Shown here piece after piece: positions 40,598 to 49,396 of a DNA stretch of 61,128 nt (positions are counted from its first letter, which is position 1; the number at the start of each line of letters is the position of its first letter). The position numbers and the translations under genes were made by a program. Under the pieces are notes generated by a model, which saw nothing but the letters and a program-made list of their open reading frames with translations, did no database searches and was not told the origin of the DNA. The stretch comes from Enteractinococcus helveticum (GTDB lineage Bacteria > Actinomycetota > Actinomycetes > Actinomycetales > Micrococcaceae). Where the stretch lies: contig NZ_DYXC01000153.1 of NCBI RefSeq assembly GCF_020742345.1, forward strand, positions 1 to 61,128. The letters are read 5' to 3'.

Positions 40598-40642
40598 ATG
40601 AACAAGGAGTGGGACGAGCAAAACTATGGCGCGCCGTCGTAA
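40598..40642 (+). CDS. possible 14-residue leader peptide upstream of App1
   Basis: A short frame (MNKEWDEQNYGAPS) begins 6 nt after a TAGACT hexamer, the layout of leaderless genes here, and ends 17 nt inside the App1 gene in another frame. Ribosomes finishing it would be near the App1 ATG at 40626, which has no well-placed ribosome binding site (GGAG is 16 nt away). The peptide has no run of one amino acid, so attenuation is not suggested. This is a prediction only. Confidence 0.35.
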   Translation: MNKEWDEQNYGAPS

Positions 40643-41825
40643 AACTTATCGATTTCCAACTATCCCGGGGCTATCGAGTGCTGCGGGAAACGACGTCTCC
40701 CCTCCAGAACAACTTGCCACCCTTAGCTATTACAGTTTTCAACGCCGTCGACGCGACCGCGCACGTCGGCGCGGGGATCGACCCAGAATTTTGTCATTTA
40801 CCGGATACGGTTCACCCCGCTGGGTGCGGATTTTTTCCCGAGTGCTGTTGGCCAAGCCCGAATGGAGCGAGGCCGAGTACCTGGCCGAGATTGTGCGGGA
40901 CGGCGTCCGGGGGTGGCAAAACTTTGTTTCCCCACCGATTGCCTATGCCAAGGTCGAAGTTGAGGTCGCCGGGCACCGGCATGTGGTTCGGGCGGATCGT
41001 AATGGGGTTGTTGATGTGCGGATCCCGTGCGAATTGGCGCCCGGCTGGGCCACGGTGACCCTGCATGTTGAGGGTGGGGAATCCAGTAGCCAAGACGTGT
41101 TGATCATTAGTGACGACGCTGAACGCGCGGTTATTTGCGATGTTGATGACACCGTTTGGGTTACGGCACTGCCGCGCCCACTAACGGCCGCGTGGAATTC
41201 CTTTTTGCTCGATGAACACGCCCGACGCCCGGTGGCCGGCATGCCCGTAATGCTCAACCGCCTGGCAGAACAGGACGGCGGCACTGCGATCTTTTATGTT
41301 TCCACCGGACCCTGGAATGTTGCGCATACGCTGACGCGTTTTATGACGCGGCATTTATTTCCGCTCGGACCAATGTTATTGACATCGTGGGGGCCTACCG
41401 AGGATCGGTGGTTTCGTTCCGGGATGGCGCATAAGGTCAGTGCCCTTGCCCGCTTGGCTGAGGATTTTCCACAGTTGACATGGTCGTTGATTGGCGACGA
41501 CGGTCAACACGATCCGGAAATATACACACATTTTGCGCATCATCACCCGGGCCGGGTCAATGGGATTGCTATTCGGCAACTGTCGGCAACTGAAGCGCTG
41601 CTGGCCGGTGGGCGGGCCGAAGAAACTCAACGCGCCACCGATGGTGTGCCCTGGGCTTATGGACCCGACGGGGCGGCACTGTCCTTTCAACTGGAAAACT
41701 TTGGCATTCTTGCCCCACGCAGCAATCCGCCGTTGGCCTGGCCGCAGTCGGTAACCGCTCAAGAGCAGATCACGGTGGCAGAACTGCGCGCAGATTATCC
41801 ACAATTTACTCAAGATAACCCGTAA
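40626..41825 (+). CDS. App1-family phosphatase (DUF2183)
   Basis: A 399-residue protein related to yeast phosphatidate phosphatase App1. The N-terminal half is a beta-rich region (about 50-150). The catalytic HAD-like domain starts at VICDVDDTVWVTA, with Asp172 and Asp174 of the D-x-D-x-T motif, followed by FYVSTGPWNVAHTLTRFM, LTSWGPTEDRWF and SLIGDDGQHDPEIYTHFA. It would remove phosphate from a lipid or related substrate. No in-frame start exists between a stop at 40599 and ATG 40626. The thioesterase gene follows after 17 nt on the same strand. Confidence 0.87.
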   Translation: MARRRKTYRFPTIPGLSSAAGNDVSPPEQLATLSYYSFQRRRRDRARRRGDRPRILSFTGYGSPRWVRIFSRVLLAKPEWSEAEYLAEIVRDGVRGWQNFVSPPIAYAKVEVEVAGHRHVVRADRNGVVDVRIPCELAPGWATVTLHVEGGESSSQDVLIISDDAERAVICDVDDTVWVTALPRPLTAAWNSFLLDEHARRPVAGMPVMLNRLAEQDGGTAIFYVSTGPWNVAHTLTRFMTRHLFPLGPMLLTSWGPTEDRWFRSGMAHKVSALARLAEDFPQLTWSLIGDDGQHDPEIYTHFAHHHPGRVNGIAIRQLSATEALLAGGRAEETQRATDGVPWAYGPDGAALSFQLENFGILAPRSNPPLAWPQSVTAQEQITVAELRADYPQFTQDNP

Positions 41826-41842
41826 GACACAGGAGCATAAGC

Positions 41843-42277
41843 ATGACCGTCATTGAGATTCCCGTGCGCTGGGGCGATATGGACGCCTACGGGCACATCA
41901 ATAACGTCCAAATCGTGCAGTTGATGGAGGAAGCTCGCGTCATGGTTTTCGGGATTCCCTCCGGCACCGGGCACCTGGATGACACCAGTCCCCGGCCGCG
42001 TATCAACCTGTTGGCGGGAGTGGAAGACGGTGTGATGACACTGATCTCTGAGCACACAGTAAAATACCGCCGTCAGCTACCATACCGCGGCACCCCAATC
42101 CGTGTGGAAGTCGGCGTGACCAAGGTCAAAGGCGCCTCGGTGGAGATTTCTTATCGGTTCTATGACGACGATGCTGTGGCGGTCCAAGCCACCTCAACCA
42201 TGGTGTTTGTCAACCAAAACACCGGTATGCCCGTGCGACTCAACGAACACCAGCGCGCCGCGCTGGCAAACCACTAG
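41843..42277 (+). CDS. acyl-CoA thioesterase (hotdog fold)
   Basis: A 144-residue 4-hydroxybenzoyl-CoA thioesterase-type protein that hydrolyses an acyl-CoA. IPVRWGDMDAYGHINNVQIV is the family signature with the catalytic Asp, and EHTVKYRRQLPYRGTPIRVE and TMVFVNQNTGMPVRL follow. GGAG is 7 nt before ATG. It lies 17 nt after the App1 phosphatase, suggesting a lipid-related operon. Confidence 0.88.
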   Translation: MTVIEIPVRWGDMDAYGHINNVQIVQLMEEARVMVFGIPSGTGHLDDTSPRPRINLLAGVEDGVMTLISEHTVKYRRQLPYRGTPIRVEVGVTKVKGASVEISYRFYDDDAVAVQATSTMVFVNQNTGMPVRLNEHQRAALANH

Positions 42278-42295
42278 CAAAGATCTTGCGGCACC

Positions 42296-42326
42296 GGGCT
42301 CATGCTGGGTCTAAGGCTTTGAGCCC
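42296..42326. terminator. possible terminator between convergent genes
   Basis: GGGCTCA (42296-42302) and TGAGCCC (42320-42326) pair perfectly over a 17-nt loop. It lies between the thioesterase and gdhA ends; no T-run is present. Confidence 0.4.
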
Positions 42327-42336
42327 AGTGCGCCGG

Positions 42337-43674
42337 TTAGACCACACCCTGAGCAATCATGGCATCGGCAACCTTGAGGAATCCGGCAATATTTGCCCCG
42401 ATCACATAGTCACCCGGGTGCCCGAAATCCTCGGCGGTGGCAATGCACCGGTCGTGGATGTCTTCCATATTTTCTTCCAGCCGGGAGTGCGTGTAGTCAA
42501 AGCTCCAGGTATCACGAGACGCGTTCTGCTGCATCTCCAACGCCGAGGTTGCCACGCCACCGGCATTGGCCGCTTTGCCGGGACCAAACAGCACGCCGGC
42601 TTCGCGGAAGGTGTTGATCGCTTGGTGGGTGGAAGGCATGTTGGCGCCTTCAGCAACCGCTTTGACACCGTTCATCACCAGGGTTGCGGCATCGTCGCCA
42701 CTGAGTTCATTTTGGGTCGCACACGGAATAGCGACGTCGACGGGCACTTCCCAGATGGAACCATCCGAGACAAAGTGCGCCCGTTCACGGCGTTCGGCAT
42801 ATTCGGAGATCCTGGCCCGCTCAGTAATCTTGATCTGGCGCAGCAGCTCGATGTCAATGCCTTGCTCGTCGACGACGTAGCCTGAGGAATCCGATGCGGT
42901 CAGCACGGTTGCCCCAAGGGACGTAGCGTAGTTGATGGCGTTGATGGCCACATTGCCCGAGCCTGAAACCGTCACCGTTGCACCATCCAGTGTGGTACCA
43001 ATGGTTTTGAGCATCTGGTTGGCAAACATGACGACACCGTTACCGGTTGCTTCGGGGCGCACCAGCGAACCACCCCAGGAAACACCTTTCCCAGTAAACG
43101 CGCCGGCCTCAAAGCGGTTGGTGATGCGCCGGTATTGTCCGAACATGAACCCGATTTCGCGGGTGCCCACGCCGATATCGCCGGCTGGAACATCAGTGTG
43201 TTCGCCGATATGACGGTACAGTTCGGTGATAAATGACTGACAAAAGCGCATGATCTCGCCTTCGGAGCGACCCGAAGGATTAAAATCAGCGCCACCTTTG
43301 CCACCGCCGATGGGCATGCCGGTTAGGGCGTTTTTGAAAACTTGTTCAAACCCTAGAAATTTCATGATGCCCAGGTACACGGATGGGTGGAACCGGATGC
43401 CGCCCTTATAGGGGCCCAGCGCGGAGTTGAATTGCACGCGGAAACCGCGGTTAATTTTGACCACGCCCTTGTCATCGACCCAGGGGACACGGAAGGTGAT
43501 TTGTCGTTCGGGTTCGACCATGCGCCGCAAAATCCCGTGTTCAACATATTCAGGGTGGCGCTTCATAACAGGGCCAAGACTGTTAAAGACTTCATCGACT
43601 GCTTGGAAAAATTCGGTTTCCCCAGGGTTACGGCGCAGTACTTCTTCTCTGATCTGGGCTAAACCGGCTTCCAT
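42337..43674 (-). CDS. gdhA: NADP-specific glutamate dehydrogenase
   Basis: A 445-residue hexameric enzyme that aminates 2-oxoglutarate to glutamate with NADPH. GGIRFHPSVYLGIMKFLGFE, the catalytic segment PIGGGKGGADFNP, DVPAGDIGVGTREIGFMFGQ and the NADP loop VSGSGNVAINAINYA are all present. Length and wording match the biosynthetic bacterial type. GAGGAAGG is 8 nt before ATG. It connects 2-oxoglutarate from icd with glutamate, which glutaminase also supplies. Confidence 0.97.
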   Translation of the reverse strand: MEAGLAQIREEVLRRNPGETEFFQAVDEVFNSLGPVMKRHPEYVEHGILRRMVEPERQITFRVPWVDDKGVVKINRGFRVQFNSALGPYKGGIRFHPSVYLGIMKFLGFEQVFKNALTGMPIGGGKGGADFNPSGRSEGEIMRFCQSFITELYRHIGEHTDVPAGDIGVGTREIGFMFGQYRRITNRFEAGAFTGKGVSWGGSLVRPEATGNGVVMFANQMLKTIGTTLDGATVTVSGSGNVAINAINYATSLGATVLTASDSSGYVVDEQGIDIELLRQIKITERARISEYAERRERAHFVSDGSIWEVPVDVAIPCATQNELSGDDAATLVMNGVKAVAEGANMPSTHQAINTFREAGVLFGPGKAANAGGVATSALEMQQNASRDTWSFDYTHSRLEENMEDIHDRCIATAEDFGHPGDYVIGANIAGFLKVADAMIAQGVV

Positions 43675-43898
43675 ATCGCAACCTTCCTCAAGCTTCTGTT
43701 AGCGGTTGATTCAGGCTTGCGGTGAAATGGACACGGCTGACACCTGAGACAACCGTTGTCTTCTTCCGCAATAATCTTAGGGGAAAACTGCTGTCAGTGT
43801 TGCAACGTTGCACAACATCTTGCAAATATCGATCACACTGGGTGCCAGGTCGTGCCAATAAGCCATGGCAGGCACATCTAGTGGCACGATAGGAGATC

Positions 43899-45176
43899 AT
43901 GACCAACACACCACCGGAACCAAAATCTTTCCCTATGCCCCTGTGGTTACAAGGCATCGTGGAAGCGCTGGCAGCTGCCTTCATTGGGGCTGCCATCATT
44001 GTGGTGCCCTTAGCCATCATGTGGATCACCGGAGCCTTTGCTTCCATGCCGTTAGGTGATGCCGGTGCCGTCGGCGCCTACATCTGGTTCTCCAGTTTTG
44101 GGGTGCCCCTAGATTTGGTCAGTGTCGACACCCAAGAACCCGTGGGAACCTGGTGGTTCATCCCGCTGGGTTTATTGCTGGTCTGGTTATTGCTCGCACG
44201 CCGGGTCGGAATCCGGTTAGCAAAAGCCTCCACATTGCGGACCCTATGGCAGCCCACGCTGGGGGCCGTTGCGGCGTTTACGTTTTTTGTGTGGGGGACT
44301 AAAACACTGGTCAGCCTTGACACTGTCGTGATGAATATCACCTTGACGGTGACGATTCCCGCGGTGGTCTTTCTTCTTGGCTACGCGTGGGGAGTACTGG
44401 GATACTTCCGCCTCCCGCTGCGTGAATATATCGGTGGCAGGGTTGATCGGCTATCGGATGCCGCCCGAAATTTCTGGCACTATGTGTGGGCGCTCATTCG
44501 TGCCGCGATAATCGCGGTGGCCGGAGCCTGGGCCATCGCCTCGATTGTGCTCACGGTGCAAATCGGCATGCACTGGGCAGACGTCACCGATGTGTATCAG
44601 CGCTTGGACGCCGGCATCTTGGGTGGGTTCGTTATCACCATGCTGCAGATACTGGTGCTGCCCAATGTCGCAGCCTGGACCCTGAGTTACCTGACTGGCG
44701 CAGGCTTTCACATCGGCACCGTTGAAGTCTCCCCGGCGGGAACCCTGCCCGGCGATCAGCCGGCATTGCCAATCTTTTCGGCCATCCCCACACAACAGGC
44801 ACTTCAGGAACACTGGTGGCTGCTGTTGTTACTCTTACTGGCGGGCATTGTGGCCGGTTGGTGGTTCTTTAGTACCGGTGAAAACCACTTGGAGGACTTC
44901 GTCGTCGGCAAAATTCCACATCAGCCCACCGCCATTACCGTTGGCGTGTTGCTAACCGGTGTGTGCATCGGGGTGAGTGCAGGTGTGCTGTGTTTGGGTA
45001 TTATGGCGATCTCGGGTGGCTCCTGGGCAATTGGAACATTGACAACCATCGGTGCGCCGCCCCTGCTAGCCGCCGGACTATTTGCCGCGCACATTGGTAT
45101 TGGCTCGGCCCTTGGCTACGCGCTGGCCCCACTGCGCCACGGCGCATTCCGCTGGGCAAAACCCGCCAAAGATTAA
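43899..45176 (+). CDS. PerM/DUF6350 polytopic membrane protein
   Basis: A 425-residue protein with about nine membrane segments. IVEALAAAFIGAAIIVVPL, YIWFSSFGVPLDLV and LLPNVAAW-like stretches (LQILVLPNVAAWTLSYLTG) match DUF6350, the family of mycobacterial PerM (Rv0955), which supports cell division under stress. As in mycobacteria it stands directly before purN and purH. GGAGATC is its ribosome binding site. The stop codon overlaps that of a 40-codon gene on the other strand. Confidence 0.85.
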   Translation: MTNTPPEPKSFPMPLWLQGIVEALAAAFIGAAIIVVPLAIMWITGAFASMPLGDAGAVGAYIWFSSFGVPLDLVSVDTQEPVGTWWFIPLGLLLVWLLLARRVGIRLAKASTLRTLWQPTLGAVAAFTFFVWGTKTLVSLDTVVMNITLTVTIPAVVFLLGYAWGVLGYFRLPLREYIGGRVDRLSDAARNFWHYVWALIRAAIIAVAGAWAIASIVLTVQIGMHWADVTDVYQRLDAGILGGFVITMLQILVLPNVAAWTLSYLTGAGFHIGTVEVSPAGTLPGDQPALPIFSAIPTQQALQEHWWLLLLLLLAGIVAGWWFFSTGENHLEDFVVGKIPHQPTAITVGVLLTGVCIGVSAGVLCLGIMAISGGSWAIGTLTTIGAPPLLAAGLFAAHIGIGSALGYALAPLRHGAFRWAKPAKD

Positions 45177-45295
45177 TCCCACAGCCCCGTCATAGAGTCG
45201 GAGTCCAGCCGGGGCATCCACATCGAGGCCACCAGCGCGGCCACCAGCCACAAAATACCGTTGGCGATCTGGCGTCCACTAGTGGGGTTTTTCAT
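45173..45295 (-). CDS. 40-residue membrane microprotein
   Basis: A short frame on the minus strand between perM and purN. The peptide starts MKNPTSGRQIANGIL, has one hydrophobic segment at about 14-28 (ILWLVAALVASMWMP) and ends in an acidic tail (RLDSDSMTGLWD). ATG 45295 is preceded by TATTGT with a 6-nt gap, the leaderless layout seen at other genes. Its stop overlaps the perM stop by two bases. The membrane-protein-like composition and promoter support a real gene; there is no homology evidence at hand. Confidence 0.5.
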   Translation of the reverse strand: MKNPTSGRQIANGILWLVAALVASMWMPRLDSDSMTGLWD

Positions 45296-45301
45296 TGGTT
45301 C

Positions 45302-45307
45302 ACAATA
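45302..45307 (-). promoter_or_regulatory. -10 element TATTGT for the microprotein
   Basis: On the minus strand TATTGT ends 6 nt before ATG 45295. This is the only expression signal seen for the 40-residue gene. Confidence 0.4.
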
Positions 45308-45367
45308 AGGTTATCTTGCTGACACAACATGTACGACCAATCACCTGAAGTGCATCCATTATTTCCC

Positions 45368-45373
45368 TACACT
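45368..45373 (+). promoter_or_regulatory. -10 element TACACT for purN, leaderless
   Basis: TACACT ends 7 nt before ATG 45381 and no ribosome binding site is present. Confidence 0.5.
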
Positions 45374-45380
45374 AGAGCGT

Positions 45381-45986
45381 ATGCGCTTGGTCGTTTTACT
45401 CTCCGGATCCGGATCCAATTTTCAAACCATCATCGATGCTGTTGCTGCCGGCCAGCTCGAGGTCGACATTGTCGCCGCAGGCTCCGACATCGCCGATGCC
45501 TACGGGCTGACTCGTGCCGAAGCGGCCGGGATCGAAACATTCGTCGTTGACTACGCCGCCTATGACTCCCGGTCGGCCTGGACGACGGCGCTGACAGAAC
45601 AGGTTGCGACCTACCAGCCAGACATTGTGTTGTCATCGGGGCTGATGCGCATTGTGGGGGAAGAGTTCATCACCCGGTTTGCCGGGCGGTTCATCAACAC
45701 ACACCCGGCCCTGTTGCCGTCCTTTCCTGGAGCTCACGCGGTGGCTGATGCGCTGGATGCCGGTGTGGTCGTCACCGGAACAACATTGCATATTGTCGAC
45801 GCCGGGGTGGATACCGGACCGATTTTGGACCAGCGGGCCGTGGCCATTTCGCCCGACGACGACGAAACGAGCCTGCACGAAAAAATTAAGGTCGCCGAAC
45901 GTCAGATGCTGCTGGAAAATCTGGCGCGCCTGGCCGCAAACACCACACCTGAACAACTCGTCCGGCCGTATGCTAAACCGCGCTAG
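45381..45986 (+). CDS. purN: phosphoribosylglycinamide formyltransferase
   Basis: A 201-residue enzyme transferring the formyl group of 10-formyl-tetrahydrofolate to GAR in purine synthesis. LVVLLSGSGSNFQTIIDAV opens the fold; the catalytic Asn and His are in FINTHPALLPSFPGAHAV, and Asp in VDAGVDTGPILDQ. purH follows 63 nt later. A leaderless mRNA is predicted from the TACACT promoter. Confidence 0.96.
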   Translation: MRLVVLLSGSGSNFQTIIDAVAAGQLEVDIVAAGSDIADAYGLTRAEAAGIETFVVDYAAYDSRSAWTTALTEQVATYQPDIVLSSGLMRIVGEEFITRFAGRFINTHPALLPSFPGAHAVADALDAGVVVTGTTLHIVDAGVDTGPILDQRAVAISPDDDETSLHEKIKVAERQMLLENLARLAANTTPEQLVRPYAKPR

Positions 45987-46049
45987 AATGACGCGAGGAG
46001 ACTTCACCGGTTGCCGGTGATCAAGACAACCTGCCAAAGGAGCACCCTA

Positions 46050-47714
46050 GTGACCACCCAGCTGGATCAAATCCCGGTAAAACGCGCCCTCGTGTCGGTT
46101 TACGATAAGACCGGACTGGCCGAATTGGCCCAGGGCCTGGCCTCAGCCGGGGTGGAAATCGTCTCGACCGGCTCCACTGCTGCAATGATCCAGGCCGCCG
46201 GTGTGCCAGTTACCGAAGTTGCACAGGTCACCGGGTTCCCAGAAGTGCTGGGCGGGCGTGTCAAAACCTTGCACCCATTTATTCACTCCGGCATCCTGGC
46301 CGATAAGAACGTGGACGATCATATGGCCCAGTTGGCCGAACACGATATCGCCCCGTTTGATCTGGTCGTTGTTAACCTGTACCCATTTGTTCAAACCGTT
46401 GCGTCGGGGGCCACCCAGCCGGAAGCCATTGAACAAATCGATATCGGTGGCCCCACCATGGTGCGTGCTACCGCTAAAAATCACGGCTCGGTTGCCATAG
46501 TGACCAACCCTGAGGCCTACCACGAGATTTTGACCGCCGTAGCCAACGGTGGATTCACCTTGGCACAGCGCCAGCGCTTGGCAGTGGAAGCTTTTGCCCA
46601 CACCGCCTCCTACGACACCGCAGTGGCCACCTGGATGTCCGAACAAATTGATGACGCCGAACACCCCGCTTATGCCGGGCAGGCGCTGGAGCTGAAAGAA
46701 ACCCTGCGTTATGGCGAAAACCCGCACCAACCCGCAGCGCTCTACACCACCGCCACAACACCCAACCCCGGCGTCGCCCAGGCGAAACTGCTACACGGCA
46801 AAGCGATGAGCTTTAATAACTATGTTGACGCCGATGCCGCCATCCGCGCCGCTTTTACCTTCACGGATCCGGCCGTGGCCGTGATCAAACACGCCAACCC
46901 ATGTGGCCTGGCGGTGGCCTCGGCTGATGCCCAAGATGCCATCGCCGATGCCCACGCCAAGGCACATGCCACCGACCCGGTTTCGGCCTTCGGCGGAGTG
47001 ATCGCCGCCAACCGTCCGGTGTCTGCGGCCATGGCTGAGCAGGTCAAAGACATCTTCACCGAAGTCGTCGTCGCACCGGCCTTCACTCCCGAGGCACTGG
47101 AAATTTTGACCGCGAAGAAGAACATTCGACTGCTGCAACTGCCGGACGATTTTGCACTCGACACCAAAGAGTTCAAACAGATTTCCGGTGGCATGCTGGT
47201 CCAAGCCGCCGACATGTACCAGGCTCCCGGCGACAACCCAGCGCACTGGGAACTGGTGGCTGGCGAACCCGCCGATGAAGAAACGATGCGCGATTTGGTG
47301 TTTGCCTGGCAGGCTGTGCGCGCACCGAAATCCAATGCGATTCTGCTGGCCGCACACCAGGCCGCCGTGGGCATTGGGATGGGCCAGGTGAACCGCCTGG
47401 ACTCTTGCCGATTGGCCATTGAGCGCGCCAACACCTTAGGTGCCGCGGCAACCGGTGCCCAAGACGTCTCAGCCCCGGGTGGTGCACAAAACGTTGACGG
47501 CGCTGATGCACCAGACCGCGCGACCGGTTCGGTTGCCGCCTCTGATGCGTTCTTCCCATTCGCCGACGGACTGCAAATCCTCATCGACGCCGGAGTGCGC
47601 GCCGTCGTCCAACCCGGGGGATCTATGCGTGATGACCAAGTCATCGAGGCCGCCAAAGCCGCGGGTATCACCATGTATCTCACGGGTGGAACACGCCACT
47701 TCTACCACGGATAA
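46050..47714 (+). CDS. purH: bifunctional AICAR transformylase/IMP cyclohydrolase
   Basis: A 554-residue enzyme for the last two steps of IMP synthesis. The cyclohydrolase domain (1-200) has VSVYDKTGLAELAQGL and GFPEVLGGRVKTLHP; the transformylase domain has LRYGENPHQPAALY, VIKHANPCGLAVA and DSCRLAIERA. About 27 residues rich in Ala, Gly and Asp are inserted near 463-490, just before GSVAASDAFFPFADGLQI, and are absent from most PurH proteins. GTG 46050 has AAGGAG 8 nt upstream; earlier codons to 46011 have none. Confidence 0.95.
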   Translation: MTTQLDQIPVKRALVSVYDKTGLAELAQGLASAGVEIVSTGSTAAMIQAAGVPVTEVAQVTGFPEVLGGRVKTLHPFIHSGILADKNVDDHMAQLAEHDIAPFDLVVVNLYPFVQTVASGATQPEAIEQIDIGGPTMVRATAKNHGSVAIVTNPEAYHEILTAVANGGFTLAQRQRLAVEAFAHTASYDTAVATWMSEQIDDAEHPAYAGQALELKETLRYGENPHQPAALYTTATTPNPGVAQAKLLHGKAMSFNNYVDADAAIRAAFTFTDPAVAVIKHANPCGLAVASADAQDAIADAHAKAHATDPVSAFGGVIAANRPVSAAMAEQVKDIFTEVVVAPAFTPEALEILTAKKNIRLLQLPDDFALDTKEFKQISGGMLVQAADMYQAPGDNPAHWELVAGEPADEETMRDLVFAWQAVRAPKSNAILLAAHQAAVGIGMGQVNRLDSCRLAIERANTLGAAATGAQDVSAPGGAQNVDGADAPDRATGSVAASDAFFPFADGLQILIDAGVRAVVQPGGSMRDDQVIEAAKAAGITMYLTGGTRHFYHG

Positions 47715-47755
47715 ACACCACGCCGACCTTTTTACCCACAACCCCAGGGGGACCT

Positions 47756-49129
47756 ATGTCAGATCCCAAGTCGCAGGAAGTCACGCTTGCCGAGCTGGAA
47801 GAAGAACTCTGGGATCTGTTGCGGGACAAAGAATACGCGGCCGCAGCAGATATTCTGCGCAGCATGCGGGTCGCCTCGGTTGAGCGCCTGTTGGACCGCA
47901 CTCCACCCGGCCTGATGCCGGTGGCCTTTCGACTGCTGGACAAGGACGTTGCCGTCGAAGTGTTCGGCAATATGGAGCCCTCGTTACAGTCTGATCTGAT
48001 CGATGGGCTGGCAGATGAGCACACCCGGGACCTGTTCTCGCAGCTGCAATCGTCCACCCAGGCCCGGCTGGTCGATGAGGTTCCAGCCGAAGTAGCCCAA
48101 CGCTTATTGGCCAGTCTGGGACACGCCGAACGAGCGGCAGCCGCAAAGGTACTGGGCTACCCGGAAGACTCCGTAGGACGTCGCATGTCGGTGGTACCAC
48201 AAGAATTGGCACCCGACATGTCGGCTGCCACGGCCTTGAATATTATTCGCGATGTGACTGTGCCCGCCGCCGAGGTGGACAACCTGACGGTACTACCCGT
48301 GGGTTCTTCCACCCACAAAGTGCTTGGCCTGGTGCACCTGCCCCGTCTGGTGCGCGCCGAGCCCGATGAGCTCATTGAAGACATCATGGAACCCACCGAA
48401 ACGGTGTCGGTGCATGCCGACGTCGAAGATACCGCTCGTACTGTCGTCCACGACCGCGTCCAAGCACTCCCGGTGGTCGACGACGCCGAGCGCCTGATCG
48501 GAATGCTCACGGTTGCCGACGCACAGCTGATTCTGGAAGAAGAAGAATCCGAAGATACCTTCCGCTCCGGTGGTGCCGAACCCCTCGGACAGCCGTACTT
48601 ATCAACCTCGATCATGCAACTGGTCAAATCCCGTATTGTCTGGCTGTTGGTCTTAGGAATCGGCGCGGTGTTGACCGTCCAGGTGCTGGATTACTTTGAA
48701 GACACCCTGGCCGCGATGGTCGTGCTGACACTGTTTGTCCCGTTGCTGACCGGCACCGGTGGTAACACCGGAAATCAGGCGGCCACCACGGTGACGCGCG
48801 CCATCGCGCTATCCCAGGTCACCACGCGCGACCTGGTTCGCGTCGTGGGGCGCGAGGCACTCGTGGGGCTCACCCTCGGGGTGGTACTTGGGTCAATCGG
48901 GTTCATTGGCGCCTCGCTGGTGTGGGACCTGGGCATCGGGGCGGTGATTGGCACCACGCTCGTGGTCATCTGTACTTTGGCGGCCTCGGTTGGGTCCGTT
49001 ATGCCGCTGATTGCCTCCAAGATCGGTGTCGACCCGGCAGTGTTTTCTAACCCGTTTATCTCCACGGTCGTTGATGCCCTGGGGCTGATCGTGTATTTCC
49101 TCATCGCCAAAACTATTCTGGGCATCTAG
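47756..49129 (+). CDS. mgtE: magnesium transporter MgtE
   Basis: A 457-residue Mg2+ channel. The cytosolic N domain (20-130: LDRTPPGLMPVAFRLLDKDV) is a superhelix of repeats; a CBS pair (about 135-265: YPEDSVGRRMSVV, DIMEPTETVSVHADVEDTAR) senses Mg2+; five helices follow (285-457) with the pore motif VPLLTGTGGNTGNQAATTVTR. High Mg2+ closes the pore in the known family. AGGGGGACC precedes ATG by 3-4 nt. It lies 41 nt after purH, so co-transcription is possible. Confidence 0.95.
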   Translation: MSDPKSQEVTLAELEEELWDLLRDKEYAAAADILRSMRVASVERLLDRTPPGLMPVAFRLLDKDVAVEVFGNMEPSLQSDLIDGLADEHTRDLFSQLQSSTQARLVDEVPAEVAQRLLASLGHAERAAAAKVLGYPEDSVGRRMSVVPQELAPDMSAATALNIIRDVTVPAAEVDNLTVLPVGSSTHKVLGLVHLPRLVRAEPDELIEDIMEPTETVSVHADVEDTARTVVHDRVQALPVVDDAERLIGMLTVADAQLILEEEESEDTFRSGGAEPLGQPYLSTSIMQLVKSRIVWLLVLGIGAVLTVQVLDYFEDTLAAMVVLTLFVPLLTGTGGNTGNQAATTVTRAIALSQVTTRDLVRVVGREALVGLTLGVVLGSIGFIGASLVWDLGIGAVIGTTLVVICTLAASVGSVMPLIASKIGVDPAVFSNPFISTVVDALGLIVYFLIAKTILGI

Positions 49130-49396
49130 AACCCGACAGAATCCGGCACCAAAGAGCAGCTCTCACGATATTCCGCCCGATAAAGGCATCCTGTTAACCC
49201 CTATGAAATGGTGCCCGGACAACCACTGTTGAAAACCCAACCCAATGCGTGTGCGTGACGAAATTCATACAACTGAATGGTGTGTGAACATTTGTCAACG
49301 CCCATGTCACCCGGTGTTTGCCTGACTACTTTACGGTGTGGAAGGTCCGCCTGACAGCGGCTTTCTCACTTACCTATCGTAGAAGGGTCATTATTA

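Noticed and set aside
42286..42885. Rightward 199-codon frame opposite gdhA
   Set aside because: Mirror of the gdhA coding strand and no ribosome binding site or family match.
46820..47683. Leftward 287-codon frame inside purH
   Set aside because: Shadow of a well-supported gene in GC-rich third positions; no start signal or family match.
49285..49325. Possible PHO box before the phosphoesterase gene
   Set aside because: GTGAACATTT and GTCAACGCCC resemble a direct repeat, but the match to known actinobacterial boxes is too weak to call.
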